Shown: positions 10,745 to 22,790, counted from the stretch's first letter. The stretch: DNA of 64,000 bases from Tenrec ecaudatus (GCF_050624435.1 NC_134531.1:252540812-252604811); one strand, 5' to 3'. Program-made: numbers and translations. The notes: generated from the letters alone by a model not told the origin.

Positions 10745-12765
10745 CATTTTATTAGGGGCTCATACAACTCTTATCACAATCCATAATATACATACATTAA
10801 TTTTATAAAGCACATCCATACATTCTTTTCCCTAATCATGTTCAAAGCATTTGCTCTCCACTTAAGCCCTTTGCATCAGGTCCTCTTTTTTTTCCCCTCC
10901 CTCTATGCTACCACCTCCCTTATGAGCCCTTGATAATTTACAGATTGTTATTTTGTCATATCTTGCCCTATCCGGAGTCTCCATTCCCCCCATTCTCTGC
11001 CGTCCATCTCCCAGGGAAGAGGTCACATGTGGATCCTTGTAATCAGTTCTTCCTTTCCAACCCACTCACCCTTTACTTTCCCAGTATCGCCCCTCATACC
11101 CCTGGTCCTGAAGGTATCTTCCACCCTGGATTCCCTGTGCCTCTACCTCTCATATGCACCAGTGTACAACCTCTGCCCTATTCAGTCCTGCAAGGTAGAA
11201 TAGGGATCATGGTAGTCGGGGGGAGGAAGCATCCAGGAGCTGGGGGAAAGCTGTGTTCTTCATCGGTACTACTTCGCACCCTGACTGACCCATCTCCTTT
11301 CCTAAACCCCTCTGTGAGGGGATCTCCAGTGGCCGATAAATGACTTTAGGTCTCCACTCTGCACTCCCCCCTTAATTCACTATGGTATATAAATATATAT
11401 ATTTTCCATGATGACTTATAACCGGTCCCTTTGGCACCTCATGATCGCACAGGCTGGTGTGCTTCTTGTATGTGGGCTTTATTGCTTCTGAGCTAGATGG
11501 CTGCTTGTTCACCTTCAAGCTTTTAAGACCCCAAACACTATCTCTTTCGATAGCCGAGCACCATCAGCTTTCTTCACCACATTTGCTTATGCACCTGTTT
11601 GTCTTCGGCGATCATATCATGGAGGTGTGCAGTCAATGATATGATTTTTTGTTCTTTGATTCCTGATAACTGATCCCTTCGGGACCACATGATCACACAG
11701 GCTGATGTGTTCTTCCATGTGGGCTTTGTTGCTTCTGAGTTAGATGGCCGCTTGTTTATCTTCAAGCCTTTAAGACCCCAGACGCTATCTCTTTTGATAG
11801 CCAGGCACCATCAGCTTTCTTCACTACATTTACTTGTCACCCGCTTTGGCTCCAGCAGTTGTGTTGGAAGGGTGAGCATCGTAGATTGCCAATTTAATAA
11901 AAGAAAGTATTCATGCATTGAGGGAGTGCTTGAGTAGAGGCCCAAGATCCTTCCACCACCTCAATACTAAAACTATAAATATAGACACATAGATCTATTT
12001 CCACATCCTCATATATATATATTTGCATATGTACATGTCTTTGACTAGACCTCTGTAAATGCCCTTTGACTCCTAGCTCTTTCCTTAATCTCCCTTGACT
12101 TTCCTCCTGCCCTCCTACCATGCTCCGTCCCCACCTGGATTACAGCTATACCTTTTCTTGACGTAACCTTACCCTTGGTCATTCCGTACCAGGCCTGCCA
12201 CTCCTCTCTCACTAACATTTTGGGTCCCATGTTGTTCCCTTGTCCCTGTGTTTGTTAACACCACTTCCTTACCACACACCCCCACGTCCCCCTATCCCAA
12301 GTCCCTACGGAACTGTCGGTCCCGTTTGTTTTTCCTCCAGATAGTTCATTCAGCCTGTCTTATTTAGACAGACCTGTGGAGATAATAACATGCAGGAAAA
12401 CAAGACAGAGGAAAACAAAGCAACAGTATACAACCAGACAACAAAACAACAACAAACCACTGACAAAGAACAAAACAAAACACATCAAGAAAGAAAAGCT
12501 TGTAGTTAGTTCAAGGATTGTTTGTTGGCGCTTAGGAGTGTTTTCCAGTCCAGTCTGTTGGGGCACCATGCTCTGGCCCCAAAGTCCACTTTCAGCATTC
12601 CCTGGGGACCTTGCTGTTCCATTCCCTTGCTGTTCCGCTGCACTCCCCAGTGCTTTTCCTTGGTGTGGTGGGATCAGGTCAGGAGCAATTCCCACACTGT
12701 GTCTCCGGTGCGGTCTCCTGTATCGCCCTTTGTCACTGAGGGGCTTCTTGTCTTATAAACATGGA
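10745..12765 (-). repeat. Long L1 3' UTR (about 2 kb), tenrec type
   Basis: A nearly complete copy of the commonest repeat here. On the plus strand it starts at 'attttattaggggctcatac' (the L1 3' end, reversed) and runs to 'ccagtctgttggggcacc' and 'ctgaggggcttcttg'. It contains two tandem versions of a module of about 235 bp: 11,406-11,640 and 11,641-11,880, both with 'ggctggtgtgcttctt..tgtgggctttattgcttctgagctagatggc'-like text and 'gcaccatcagctttcttcac'. The open frames inside (10,930-11,343; 12,376-12,789 and others) are UTR artefacts. Confidence 0.8.
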
Positions 12766-12864
12766 AATTTATTGATATTTTTTCTCTGATACTTATGAAG
12801 CTCAATTGTGAACTATTGGTCTATATATTTAAACAAATATGTTAATGTTAGCAGAAATATTATT

Positions 12865-14468
12865 TAATATTACTTAAAAATCATTTTATTGGGGCTCTTA
12901 CAACTCTTATCACAATCCATACATACATCAATTGGGTCAAGCATATTTTTGCATTTGTCATCATCATCAGTCACAATACATTTGCATTCCACTTGAGCCC
13001 TTGATATCAGATCCTGATTTTCCCCCTCCCTCCCCGCTCCTTGATAATTCATAAATTATTATTATGTTGACATATCTTACATTGTCCGACTTTTCCCTTC
13101 ACATACTTTTCTGTTGTCCATCCCCAGGGAGGAGATTATAAATAGATCCTTGAAATCGGTTCCCGATTTCCACCCTCCCTACACACTCCTGAAATTGCCA
13201 CTCTCACCATTGGTCCTGACGGGAACATTTGTCTTGGATTTCCTGTGTTTCCAGTTCCTATCTATCATCCAGTTCCAGTTTCCAGTTCCTATCTATCATC
13301 CAATACTATCAGTTCCTATCAGTGTACATCCTCTGGTTTAGCCAGATTTGTAAGGTAGCATTGGGATCATGATAGTGAGGGGGAGGAAGCATTTAAGAAC
13401 TAGAGGACAGTTGTATGATCATCGTTGCTACACTGCACCCTGACTGGCTTGTCTCCTCCCCACGACCCTTCTGTAAGGGGTGTCCAGTTGCTGACAGATG
13501 AGCTTTGGGTTTCCAATCTGCACTCACCCTAATTTACAATGATATGATTTTTTGTTCTTTGATGCCTGATACCTGATCCCTTCAGCACCTTTTGGTCACA
13601 CAGGCTGGTATGCTTCCATGAGGGCTTTGTTGCTTCTGAGCTAGATGGCTGCTTGTTTATCTTCAAACCTTTAAGACACCAGACACTATATCTTCTGATA
13701 GCTGGGCACCATCAGCTTTTTTCACGACATTTGCTTATGCACACATTTGTCTTCAGTAATCATATCAGGAAGGTGGGCACCCACTGATATGATTTTCTGT
13801 GAACAGTCTTAAGGTAAAAAACAATAGGACCAATGGTTCTGGGGGGATATGAGAGAGGGGGAGGTGGCGAACAGAGGTGGTGTTGACCAACCCAGGGACA
13901 AGGGAGCAACAAGTGATCCAAAATTAGAGGATAGCTAGGTGTGACAGGCCTGGTAGGGATTCAGCATGGGCAATGTAACTGAGAAAAATTATTGAAACCA
14001 AAATGAAGGCTGAGCATGATAGTGGGACAAGAGGAAAGTAAAAGCAACTAGAGGAAACAACTAGGAGCCAAAGGGTATTTATAACAGTCTAAATACCGAC
14101 ATGTACATATGTAAATAGATTTATATAGGAGGGTGGGTAGATAGATCTACGTGCATATAGTTATAGGTTCAGTATTAAGGCAGCAGATGGACATTGAACC
14201 TCCACTCAAGTACTTACTCAATGCAAGAACACTTTGTTCTATTAAATTGTCATTCCATGATGCACACCTTCCCTGACATGATCGCTGAAGACAAATGTGT
14301 GCATAAGCAAAGGTGGTGAAGAAAGCTGCTGGAGCCCAGCTCTCAAAAGACATAGCTTCTCGGGTCTTAAAGGCTTGAAGATAAACAAGCAGCCATGTAG
14401 CTCAGAAGCAGTAATTCCCACATGAACATGCTCACCAGCCTGAGCGACTATGAGGTGTAATATTACTT
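12865..14468 (-). mobile_element. 5'-inverted (twin-primed) L1 insertion with target duplication
   Basis: Segment one, 12,876-13,801, is L1 3' UTR on the minus strand (3' end at 12,876). Segment two, about 13,805-14,457, is the upstream part of the same UTR on the plus strand. Exact 11-bp copies of TAATATTACTT flank the composite at 12,865-12,875 and 14,458-14,468. Segment one stops at the start of the second 235-bp module and segment two ends near that module's other side, so about 50 bp is missing at the switch. This is what twin priming during target-primed reverse transcription produces. Confidence 0.75.
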
Positions 14469-14721
14469 TTTAAAGTGACTTTTAAAATGCTTAAGAGGAG
14501 GTATATAGTGACTTAACTTTCAACAGCTTGTGACATTAATCTAAAATTGCTTGTCACATTTGTTAGGTGTAATGAGTATACTCCAATTCATATCAGTGCT
14601 ACATGCACCAGAATGAAAAGCTACTTGGGTATGTGCCATCCTCAGAATTGTCAATTGATTTCCAACTTCCACATGCATGTGAATCAAGGGAAAAATACCA
14701 GGTCTTGGATCCAGAAAACAC

Positions 14722-14926
14722 CCAAGCTCACTGCCATCGAGTCAATTCTGACTCACAGTGACCCTATAGGACAGAATAGAATTACCTGCTGTGAGTTGCA
14801 AAGAATGTAACTCATTATGGGATTAGAAAGCCTTTTATTTCTCCCAGAGAATCTGGTGCTTTTGAACTGCTGACCTTGCAGTTAGCAGCCCATTGCATAA
14901 CCACTACACCACCAGGGCCCTTCAAG
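14722..14926 (-). repeat. AfroSINE, well preserved
   Basis: One of the clearest copies: 'cactgccatcgagtcaattc', 'agtgaccctataggacagaa', 'ggtgcttttgaactgctgac', 'cagttagcagcccattgc', 'aaccactacaccaccagggc'. The last part, reversed, is the tRNA-like promoter head. Confidence 0.9.
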
Positions 14927-15345
14927 CACATCTTCAACCTCAAAGTGATATTCTCACTCTCCAGCATTTTAATGAGATCTTGTGCAGCACATTTACCCAT
15001 TGCAATGTATCATTTGACTTCTTGATTGCTGTTTCCATGATTATTGATTGTGGAAGCAAACAAGCGGAAATCCTTGCCAACTTCATTCTTTTCTCTGTTT
15101 ATCCTGATGTTACTTATTTGTCCAGTTGTGAGAATTTGGTTTTGTTTACATTCTGTTGTAATCCATATTGAAAGATACAATCCTTGATCTTCTTGAGCAA
15201 GTGTTTCAATTCCTCCTCACCTTCATTAAACAAGGTTGTGTCATCTGCACATTGCGTCATTAGTAAGCAAACCTGATGTCGTATGGACCAGTTTTTGGGT
15301 TGTTTGCTCAGCACAGATGGAATACATACAAGGATACAACACCTT
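14927..15345 (-). mobile_element. RTE/BovB LINE fragment
   Basis: Directly abuts the AfroSINE in the same orientation. It corresponds to the RT C-terminal region: 'tttgacttcttgattgctg.ttccatgattattgattgtgg', 'cttgatcttcttgagcaagtg', 'aacaaggttgtgtcatctgcac' (the YADD neighbourhood, reversed) and 'tttgctcagcacagatgg'. Compare 6,300-6,630. Truncated at both ends relative to a full RTE. Confidence 0.75.
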
Positions 15346-16762
15346 TATTCTTGCCGCACAGAGCTTTGTTTCTCTTCGGTTTTGTCCTCTTGAGAAATTG
15401 AGATAAATGTGCTTGTCTTTTGCTTTCTGAACTGCAGATCTTTTCACATGTCCCTGACAGGTAAGTGATGGTACATGAACAACAAGAAAAAGGACAAGAT
15501 TTTTAAATGTGAGCAAAAACACGAACTGGTGATATTCAGAAAAAGGTAAATGGCAACTAAATATATGAGGTAGGTATATTTGAATTCATTAGTAATAAAA
15601 ATGCTTTTACAATCACATCATGCTTTTAGAAAATGTTTCTTGGATGTCCACTTATTTTCAGAATGGTAGTAAGTTATATATAGGAGTTATGATAAGTTTT
15701 ACTCACAAGAAGGTAGGAGGGTTTGATTTCATTTTCCTGAAGTTGCTATTGACATTAATTCCTCCTGAAAATGATGTCCATATTTACACCCCTCTTTTCT
15801 TCTTTAGAGGATTTACAAACATCAATCTTACCATCTACTATTTGAATTATTGACTTTAGTTTCATTGCTTCTAACCCCTCTTTTCAGTAAAATTCCAGGA
15901 AAGGTTTCTCAAAGAACTTGTGCGACCATGAGCATTCCAGTGTTTGATGCCTCCAGGATAGAGCCACATTCCCTAAGTAGGCATTTGAAACTCTCAGCAA
16001 ACAGAAACATTTCCACGCTTATTTCCACACTCACCAACTGCTTTCACTGATCGCTCTTCCAGTGTTCTGCTCCTATCCTCATCTCCCTCTTTGCCTTCTC
16101 CCATTTTGACACACATTTCTGTAAATCTTTACTCATACTCTTATTACTAACTTTCCCACCTAAGGACATTTTCACCATTTAAATATATGTTATTTCTGAT
16201 GTTATTTTATGACTAAATATCTCATGCTACACTCATGTTCATTTTCTTAATCCCCAAGCAGTTGCCCAACATAATCTAAAATTTCTTGTACATAATCTAC
16301 ATTGTATTTTTCACCCATTTTTGTATGCCCAATTTCCTTATTTGGTTTTGAAGCATTTTTGGGTCAACTGTGACTTAAGTCTCTGGGAAAAGAGCAAGGA
16401 AACAGACTGGAGAAAATGTGTCATTGAATCAGGTCCATTCTGGATGGATGCCTACATTAACATGAGCCAGCTATGTAGGATCTCAAACTGGGAGTTTATT
16501 GTTCGTGTTTATCAGCTTTTGTCTTACCTTTGCAAACATGGTAAACAATACATAACTCATTAGAAGATAATATATGTGAAAGATTCAGTTTTGTGTCTAG
16601 TGGAGGGAGGGCCCTCATTAAACTGCTTTTTCTTTTGTATTTGAACATTAAAGTAGTAAAACACAATTTTTTCTTGTTGCTTAGTTTTTAGGCTACTCAC
16701 CATTTTCTGTCTCATTTATACATAGTGGCATCTTCTATTTCCTGTTAATGTTAATAATATAC
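15346..16762. repeat. Olfactory receptor unit A, 3' flank (duplicated block)
   Basis: At least 15,880-16,740 aligns by eye with 36,300-36,930 and more weakly with 40,640-40,860. For example 'tttgtgtctagtggaggga..gccctcattaaactgctttttc' at about 16,590-16,634 matches 'tttggtgtctaccagaggaa..gttctcattaaactatttttc' at 36,858-36,900. It is non-coding DNA downstream of the receptor, carried along by segmental duplication. Confidence 0.65.
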
Positions 16763-18525
16763 CAAACCTTTAAGACCCTAGATGCTATATCTTTGATAGC
16801 CAGGCACATCAGCTTTCTTCACCACATTTGCTTATGCACCCATTTGTCTTCAGTGATTATGTCAGGGAAGATGACCATCGGAGTGCCATGTTAGTAGAAC
16901 AAATTGCTCTTATATTGAGGGAGTACTTGGTTGGAGGCCCAATGTCCATCTGTTACTATAACATTTTATAAATAAATATGTGCATGTAGATAAATTTCCC
17001 CATTATTGCATATAAATATATTTAATATATACATGCCTGTATTTAGACCTCTATAAATGTCCTTTGCCTTCCAGTTCTTTCTTCTATTTCCTTTTACTCT
17101 CCTCCCATCCAACTATCATGTTCAGCCCTCATTTGGGTTATGATATTTTCTCTTGTCTAAATTGTCCTTCATCAAGCCCCTGCAAGCATTCTATGCCCTC
17201 CTTGGCATCAATTTTAGATCACTTATTCTTCCCTTGTCTCTATGTTTGTTGGCACCCTCCCCTCCTTTTCCCTCATCTCCCCCTCTCCCATGTCCTTCCG
17301 GAACCATTGTCTCATTCTTTTCTCCTCTGGATGGTTATTCCCGCCTATCTTGTCCATATAGACATGTATAGTCAATGATACACACAAAAGCAAAGCAAAG
17401 GAAAACACAACGACAACAACAAAATAAATCCACAATAGCTACTACAATAAAACAAAAAAGAAAGAAAGAAAAACTAACAGTAAAAACTGTAAAGACTTCA
17501 CAGAGTTCCAGGTTTGTCTATTGGCCTTTATGAGTGTTTACCAGCCTAGTCCAGTGGTCTGCCACGCCTTGGCCCCAAAGTCCACCTTGGGCATTCCTGG
17601 GAGCTACATTGCTTTGCTTCCCTTGCTGCTCTGCTGTACATGCACTGTTTCACCCGGTGTGGTCGGGTCAGTTCAGGCACATCCAAAAGATATAGCATCT
17701 GGGGTCTTAAATACTTGAAGGTAAACAATTGACCATCTAGCTGAGAAGCAACAAAGCCCATATGGGAGAAGCTCACCAGCCTTGTGTGATCCTAAGGTGT
17801 CAGTGGGATCAGGTATCAGGCATCAAAGATCCGAAACAAAACAAAACAAAGAAACAAAGAGCCTATCAATGGGAATGAGGGAGAGGGCAGAGTGCAGACC
17901 CAAAGTCCATCAGAAGTTAATTGGATACCCTCTGTGAGAAGAGCCACAAGGAAAAAGAGCCAGTCAGGGTGCAGTATTGCACCTACAAAACATACAACCA
18001 TCTTCTAGTTCTTTAATGTTTCCTCGCCCCACCCCCCCACTTTCATGACCCCAATTCTATCATACAAATCTGGCTAGACCAGAATATATATACTGGTACA
18101 GATAAGAGCTCACAACACGAGGAATCCAGAGCAGATAAACCCATCAGAACCAAGAAGAGGAGCGGTGATACTAGGAGGGTAAAGGTAGGGGTGGGAGGAG
18201 TAAGGGGAATGGATCACAATGATAGACATATGGCCCACCCTTACAGGGGGAGGAACAGCAGAAAAGTGGGGGGATTGAGACAGGGGTCAGTGTAAGACAT
18301 GAAAGAAAATAATTTATAAGTCATCAAGGGGACATCAGAGAGAGAGAAGTTGGGAGAGAGAGAGGGAAAATGAGGAGCTGGTGTCAGGGGCTCAAGCAGA
18401 AAGAAAATGTTTTGGAAAAGATGATGACAGCAGATGTACATATATGTATAACACAATGGATATATGTATGTATAGATTGTGATAAGAGCTGTAAGAGCCC
18501 CTAATAAAATAAAATAATAAAATAG
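16763..18525 (+). mobile_element. 5'-inverted L1 3' UTR insertion in unit A
   Basis: Left part (16,763-about 17,680) is L1 3' UTR on the minus strand. Right part (about 17,685-18,525) is the 3'-terminal part on the plus strand, ending 'gtgataagagctgtaagagcccctaataaaataaaata'. Paralogous unit B lacks the insertion (37,005-37,035 is continuous), so B gives the empty site. Flanks 'taataatatacca' (about 16,750) and 'taataaaatagacca' (about 18,513) look like a diverged target duplication. Confidence 0.65.
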
Positions 18526-19317
18526 ACCAATAATTGCCATCGCAATTGATTCAGATAATTGGTATTCTTAATAACAAACCAGACAAGCAATACTATCCAG
18601 GAACACACCATTGAATTGATTGATGTACACATATATTACATTGCTATACATCAGGGAAAACTACAAAGCTATTATCCAAGCCATAGGACTTTCCATGTAA
18701 AAAGCAGCATTTCCAACTCAAGATGAATGTTTCCAGCATGCACTGTTTCAGAGAGCTTGACAGAAGATAAACCTTAAAACACTATTGATAAATTTGCACT
18801 GGCCTTGAAAATACATATTCTGTATAAATTCATACACAAACATAAACTCTTGCACAACTCAAGGAAAGGTGTTAACAAATTCAAATGCACATTTACAGTT
18901 TACACCTGGTAGAGATATGGCCTCAGTAATTAATATGTGAGAACCTGAAATGTGGTTTGTAAGATCATGTTAGGGATTCCATAAATTTGCCAACAATCAA
19001 TGGAAATTACCTTTATGTACTAACTTTAATTTCTATAATTTGTTGGGTGTGCTGAAAACTGTTGCTAATTCCCCTTTGACACATGTTTTTATCTTGACAC
19101 ATTAGTGTGCTAGTAGTTGAGATTTTGAAAACTATGTTAGCAGGTTGCCTCCTTTCTGAAAATATTTAATCAATGATACAATAATGTGACCAAAACAATC
19201 AAAATGATTTAGCAATTTCATGTACTAAGTGGTCATTTTCCAATTGCTCTATATTCGTGACTCTAAAAAGTTTACCGAAAAAAACAATTCGTAAATGGGA
19301 ACATTTGTTTCAAACTG
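18526..19317. repeat. Unit A, DNA immediately 3' of the receptor pseudogene
   Basis: Aligns with 37,028-37,775 downstream of the intact receptor: 'ccataggactttccatgtaaaaagcagcatttccaac' in parts matches 'ccataggactttctatagaaatagcaatatttccaac', and both read 'atattctgtataaat'. Probably receptor 3' UTR plus intergenic DNA; no polyadenylation site was assigned. Confidence 0.6.
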
Positions 19318-20225
19318 TTATCTCTTCTTAATTCTTTTCATAGCATTTATTACTTCTCTATTTCTTAGACTGTAGATAAAAGTGTTTAAAAAGGGGATTA
19401 ATAGAGTATAGAAAATAGCAATTGGTATATCTGTATTATTTTCTTTATCTGAATGAGGCAAAATATATATGAAGAGAAGAGAACCATAGAATATTAGTAT
19501 AGGGAGAAAATGTGATGCGCAGGTAGATAAGCCTTTGCTTCTTCCCTCTTTGGAGTTCATGTGGAAAATATTGAAAACGATAAAAAGATAAGAAATTAAG
19601 GCTACAGTAATAGTTAATATTTGAATTGAACCTGCAAAAATAAGGATCATCAGTTCATCAATAGAAGGATCAACACAGGAGAGTTTGTATAATGGAAGAA
19701 CATCACAAAAGAAGTGATTGATCTGATGAGACCCACAGAAGGTTAACCTAAATAAAAGCCCTACATGAATCATGGAATGTAGGTTCCCAGCTACATAGGC
19801 TCCTATGATCATCCAAATGCAGAGTTGCTTTGACATCATGGTGTGGTACTGCAGTGGTCTGCATATGGCCACATAGCGGTCCTAGGCCCTTCCTGCCAGG
19901 AGAAAACAGTCCACTGTTTCAGCAAAGCAGAAAAATTAAAACTGTGCCATGCATTTATAGAGGGAAATCATTCTGTCCTCAGAAACGAAGTTCTGTAACA
20001 TCTTGGGGATGATGGCAGAGGAGCAGCAGGAATCCATCAGAGCCAGGTTCCCCAGGAAGATGTACATGGGTGTTTGCAGAGGGCGCTCCGTGGAAATCAA
20101 CACCACCAACCCCAGATTGCCCACCATGGTGATCAGATAGACCACAAAGAACACCAAAAACAGCAGGGTCTTCAGATCTGGGTGGTCTGAATATCCGTTG
20201 TCAAGGAGTGATTCTCCTCAGTCAT
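19318..20225 (-). pseudogene. Olfactory receptor pseudogene, OR5K-like
   Basis: A family-A rhodopsin-like odorant receptor with no introns in the coding region, closest by eye to the intact receptor at 37,776-38,744 and, from memory, to human OR5K1. Recognisable parts are the N-terminus with NHS (start ATG at 20,225), TM1-TM2 (..VGNLGLV.., [16 protein letters not shown]), DRYVAIC, and a C-terminal half to TM7 (..FIYSLRN..) ending at a TAA at 19,318. Three lesions are visible: a deletion of about 16 bp soon after the N-terminus that shifts the frame and gives an early TGA, a TAA where the paralogue has the Tyr of QFYF, and a TAG replacing the Tyr of MAYDRY. The DRY tripod's neighbour is therefore lost, and no functional receptor is possible. 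The C-terminal 184 residues remain open. Confidence 0.93.
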
Positions 20226-20705
20226 CTCTAGTTTCTCTATTGAGATAGAAATTAGGGAAGCAAGATTCTAATTTAGAGTATGTTTAATTTCCCCTTTGCG
20301 CGTTCCTCGGACAACAAGAAGTAGATCCACTACTACAGTTTTCCCTGCTGTACCTGAAATACGCACACTTCTAAGGAATACCAGGCTCCTTAAGGTGTCA
20401 CAGGACTTCAAGTTCTGAAGCTCAATAATCACAAGAATATTTCGTTAGTTTCTGGGCAATGGTTGCAAAGAAAATACAATACATGTATGGAAAATTAATG
20501 AACAAACACAAGGTACTCTGTATTTACTGTTTTATAATATTATAAATTATTATAATTATAAATGTTATACATATTCTAAATATTTTATTGGAAAATTTTT
20601 CAGGGCACATAAAAACTATTTTGCAGTATCATCTCACTGAGCTAATATTTTTTAATATACTGTGGCAGTTGAATTAGTATTTTAAAACAGTATCCTGTGA
20701 CACAA
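20226..20705. repeat. Unit A, 5' flank of receptor pseudogene
   Basis: Contains duplicated flank shared with 38,745-39,220 (for example 'tcacaagaatatttcgttag' versus 'tcacaagaatattttgatat'). AT-rich from 20,520. No promoter element can be named; odorant receptor promoters usually lie kilobases upstream with non-coding 5' exons. Confidence 0.45.
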
Positions 20706-21110
20706 AACCATCACTTCTGTTCTGACTCATACTGACTACATAGACAGGCTAGAACTGCCTCTGTGAGTTTCTATCATTTGCAGTCCTTGGATCACAGATG
20801 TGGGTGTGCTTCTCCATGTGGGTTTAGTTTACATCTCACTTAGATGGCTGCCTGATTGGAAATAAGCCTTTAAGACCCCAGATATGATTCTTTTGACATC
20901 CTGATACTATCTAATATCTCTACCACACTTTGCTATAGCACCTTTACCCTCCACGTTTCTTGCATGAGCTTGAGTATTGAGTAGGGTCAGGTGGTAAGAC
21001 CTAATTATTCTTAGATTGGAGCTAGGATTAAGTGTGAGCCCCAAATCCATCCCTATAGCTACATTTTCTATCTGCTTCTGGTTTACCTTTGAGAAATCTT
21101 TGTAATTTTA
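20706..21110 (-). repeat. AfroSINE fragment followed by old L1 3' UTR
   Basis: 20,706-20,790 has 'ctgttctgactcatactgact' and 'aggctagaactgcctctgtgagttt', the AfroSINE tail half. From about 20,800 to 21,110 a diverged L1 3' UTR follows: 'gtgggtgtgcttctccatgtggg', 'tagatggctgcctg', 'aagcctttaagaccccaga'. Confidence 0.55.
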
Positions 21111-21649
21111 TGGTAGAACATCTTATCTATCATCCCCCTTAAGCATAAAGTCCTTCTGTTTATAGTGTCATTGATTTAGCCCATGGTGATGTATTCAAAA
21201 CGTAATTGAGAAAGGGAGATTAAACAAGCATAGGCTAGCTACACACTGCAATACCTGAAATATTGACTTGCACAGATTGTCTTTACATGATCGAGATCTT
21301 CCTTTTTTACTTTATTTTTTATTTTACGTTGTTCTATTTAATTTTTTATTCTACATAGTTTTCCTGAGATTATTTTACCTGCTTTTGTGAATTCAACAGT
21401 CATCCATCTATTAGTAGAGTCACTATGGGAAGAAGCTTCCAAATCTATGATGGTCTGTTCATGTAAATAAAATCTATTATTTAAAATCTATTATTTATCT
21501 ATTATTATATATGTAATTCTTTATGCATATTTTGAAACAGGAAAGTATTATGTAATCAAAAAATTTAAATGATATTAAAATAATTTTATTTTATGAGCAG
21601 CAATTTTTACCCAATTAACCAAGAAGAAAGCAGTTGAAAACCATTATTA

Positions 21650-21835
21650 AAAAAGAATCAAAAGTGTGATAAGAGTTGTATGAGGCCCTAATAAAATGTA
21701 AAAAAAGAAAAGAAAGAAAAAAAAAGGAAAAGAAAATGATTAGGGCAAAGAATGTACAGATGTGCTTTATACAATTGATTTATGTATATATATGGATTAT
21801 GATAAGAGTTGTATGAGCCCCTAATAAAATGTTAA
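21650..21835 (+). repeat. Two successive L1 3' termini
   Basis: The motif 'ataagagttgtatga[g]gcccctaataaaatg' occurs twice, at about 21,668 and 21,801, each followed by an A-rich tail (AAAAAGAAAAGAAAG.. and AAAAAAAG). This implies two insertions, or one insertion and an internal duplication. Confidence 0.7.
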
Positions 21836-21844
21836 AAAAAAGAA

Positions 21845-22060
21845 TCAAAAGATAGTGTATTTTTTCCAAGAACTTTTGAAGTCCCTTCATGTAAGGTCAA
21901 GCAGGCACAGAAACAATTGGTTATAAGATGAAAGTGTTAGATACAGGAGTAGGCATCCACAGGGCAGGTAGACAGAGTAATCTGCACCAACAGGTGACCC
22001 AGAGTCCATATCCTCCACTAGTCTGGCACTAACATCTCTCCATCAATTCATAATTCTAAG
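21845..22060. repeat. Duplicated block shared with 43,620-43,830
   Basis: 'agtcccttcatgtaaggtcaagcaggcacagaaacaat' in parts matches 'aggccccttcatgtaagcccagacagagacaggaacaat'; both continue with 'agaca.agtgatagat/agatgaaagtgttagat' and 'ctgcac..acaggtgac.cagagt'. It belongs to the upstream side of the OR unit and recurs in unit C. Confidence 0.6.
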
Positions 22061-22329
22061 AAGATAGCATACGTGGGCAAATGCTCTATGCTCCTTTTAA
22101 GGAGTCTGGGATGCCAACACTCACGGAGAGAGGCCTTCATATTTGTGGGCTGCAGATGCATCTCTGCCACATTCTCCTACCTAAAGTTGTTTGCTACAAT
22201 ATTCCCCGGAATAATGACAATTTTAAAGTGCTTCTTGCAAGCTCATGATTGCTACTATACCCTTGAAGGTTAGATGTTTGAAGGTTATCTGCCATCATGA
22301 GTGATCAGACCCTGTGGATGGCTCACTCT

Positions 22330-22790
22330 CTTCTGATAAAGATGATAGATTGTGCCACTTGAGGGACATTTATGGTCAAGTCAACTCAGAGACAAACAAA
22401 GTTAAGCTGTAATCGTAACTCTAGAACTTGCCTATCTTGTTACATAAGTACCTTCTGTAATGTGTATATCCATAGCTCATCCATTCCTGTTATGTATATG
22501 CCTGTAATACAACTCCCTTCCTGTTCTGCATGTGTATGGCATGGCGTGCATGCCCAAGATTATATAATCTTGTGAGAGAATACATTCACCTACTCTCCTG
22601 TTCCAGTCACCATGGAAGAGGTGAGCCTTTGCATGCCTTGTCTGATGTTTCTTTAATTTATCCTTCAGTTACACAACTGCCCCACCCCTAGCACCCATTC
22701 AGTTGTAGCTACTGGTCCCCGACATCTCGGCTATAAAATGTCACACTGGTCCCTGAGTGACATATTGGTATAAACAAAATGTATTGCTGC
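22330..22790 (+). repeat. LTR-like sequence, family unknown
   Basis: Features compatible with an LTR: 'agattatataatcttgtgag' (TATA-like, 22,557), a CCATGG-containing GC-richer stretch, 'ctttaatttatcc' (possible poly-A region, 22,650) and 'ggtccccgacatctcgg' (22,715). No paired copy, clear TG..CA ends or target duplication were found, so this is a suggestion only. Confidence 0.3.

Noticed and set aside
10930-11343. 137-residue plus-strand frame
   Set aside because: It lies in an L1 3' UTR whose other copies (44.6 kb, 55.6 kb) give different broken frames; proline/serine-rich by base composition only.
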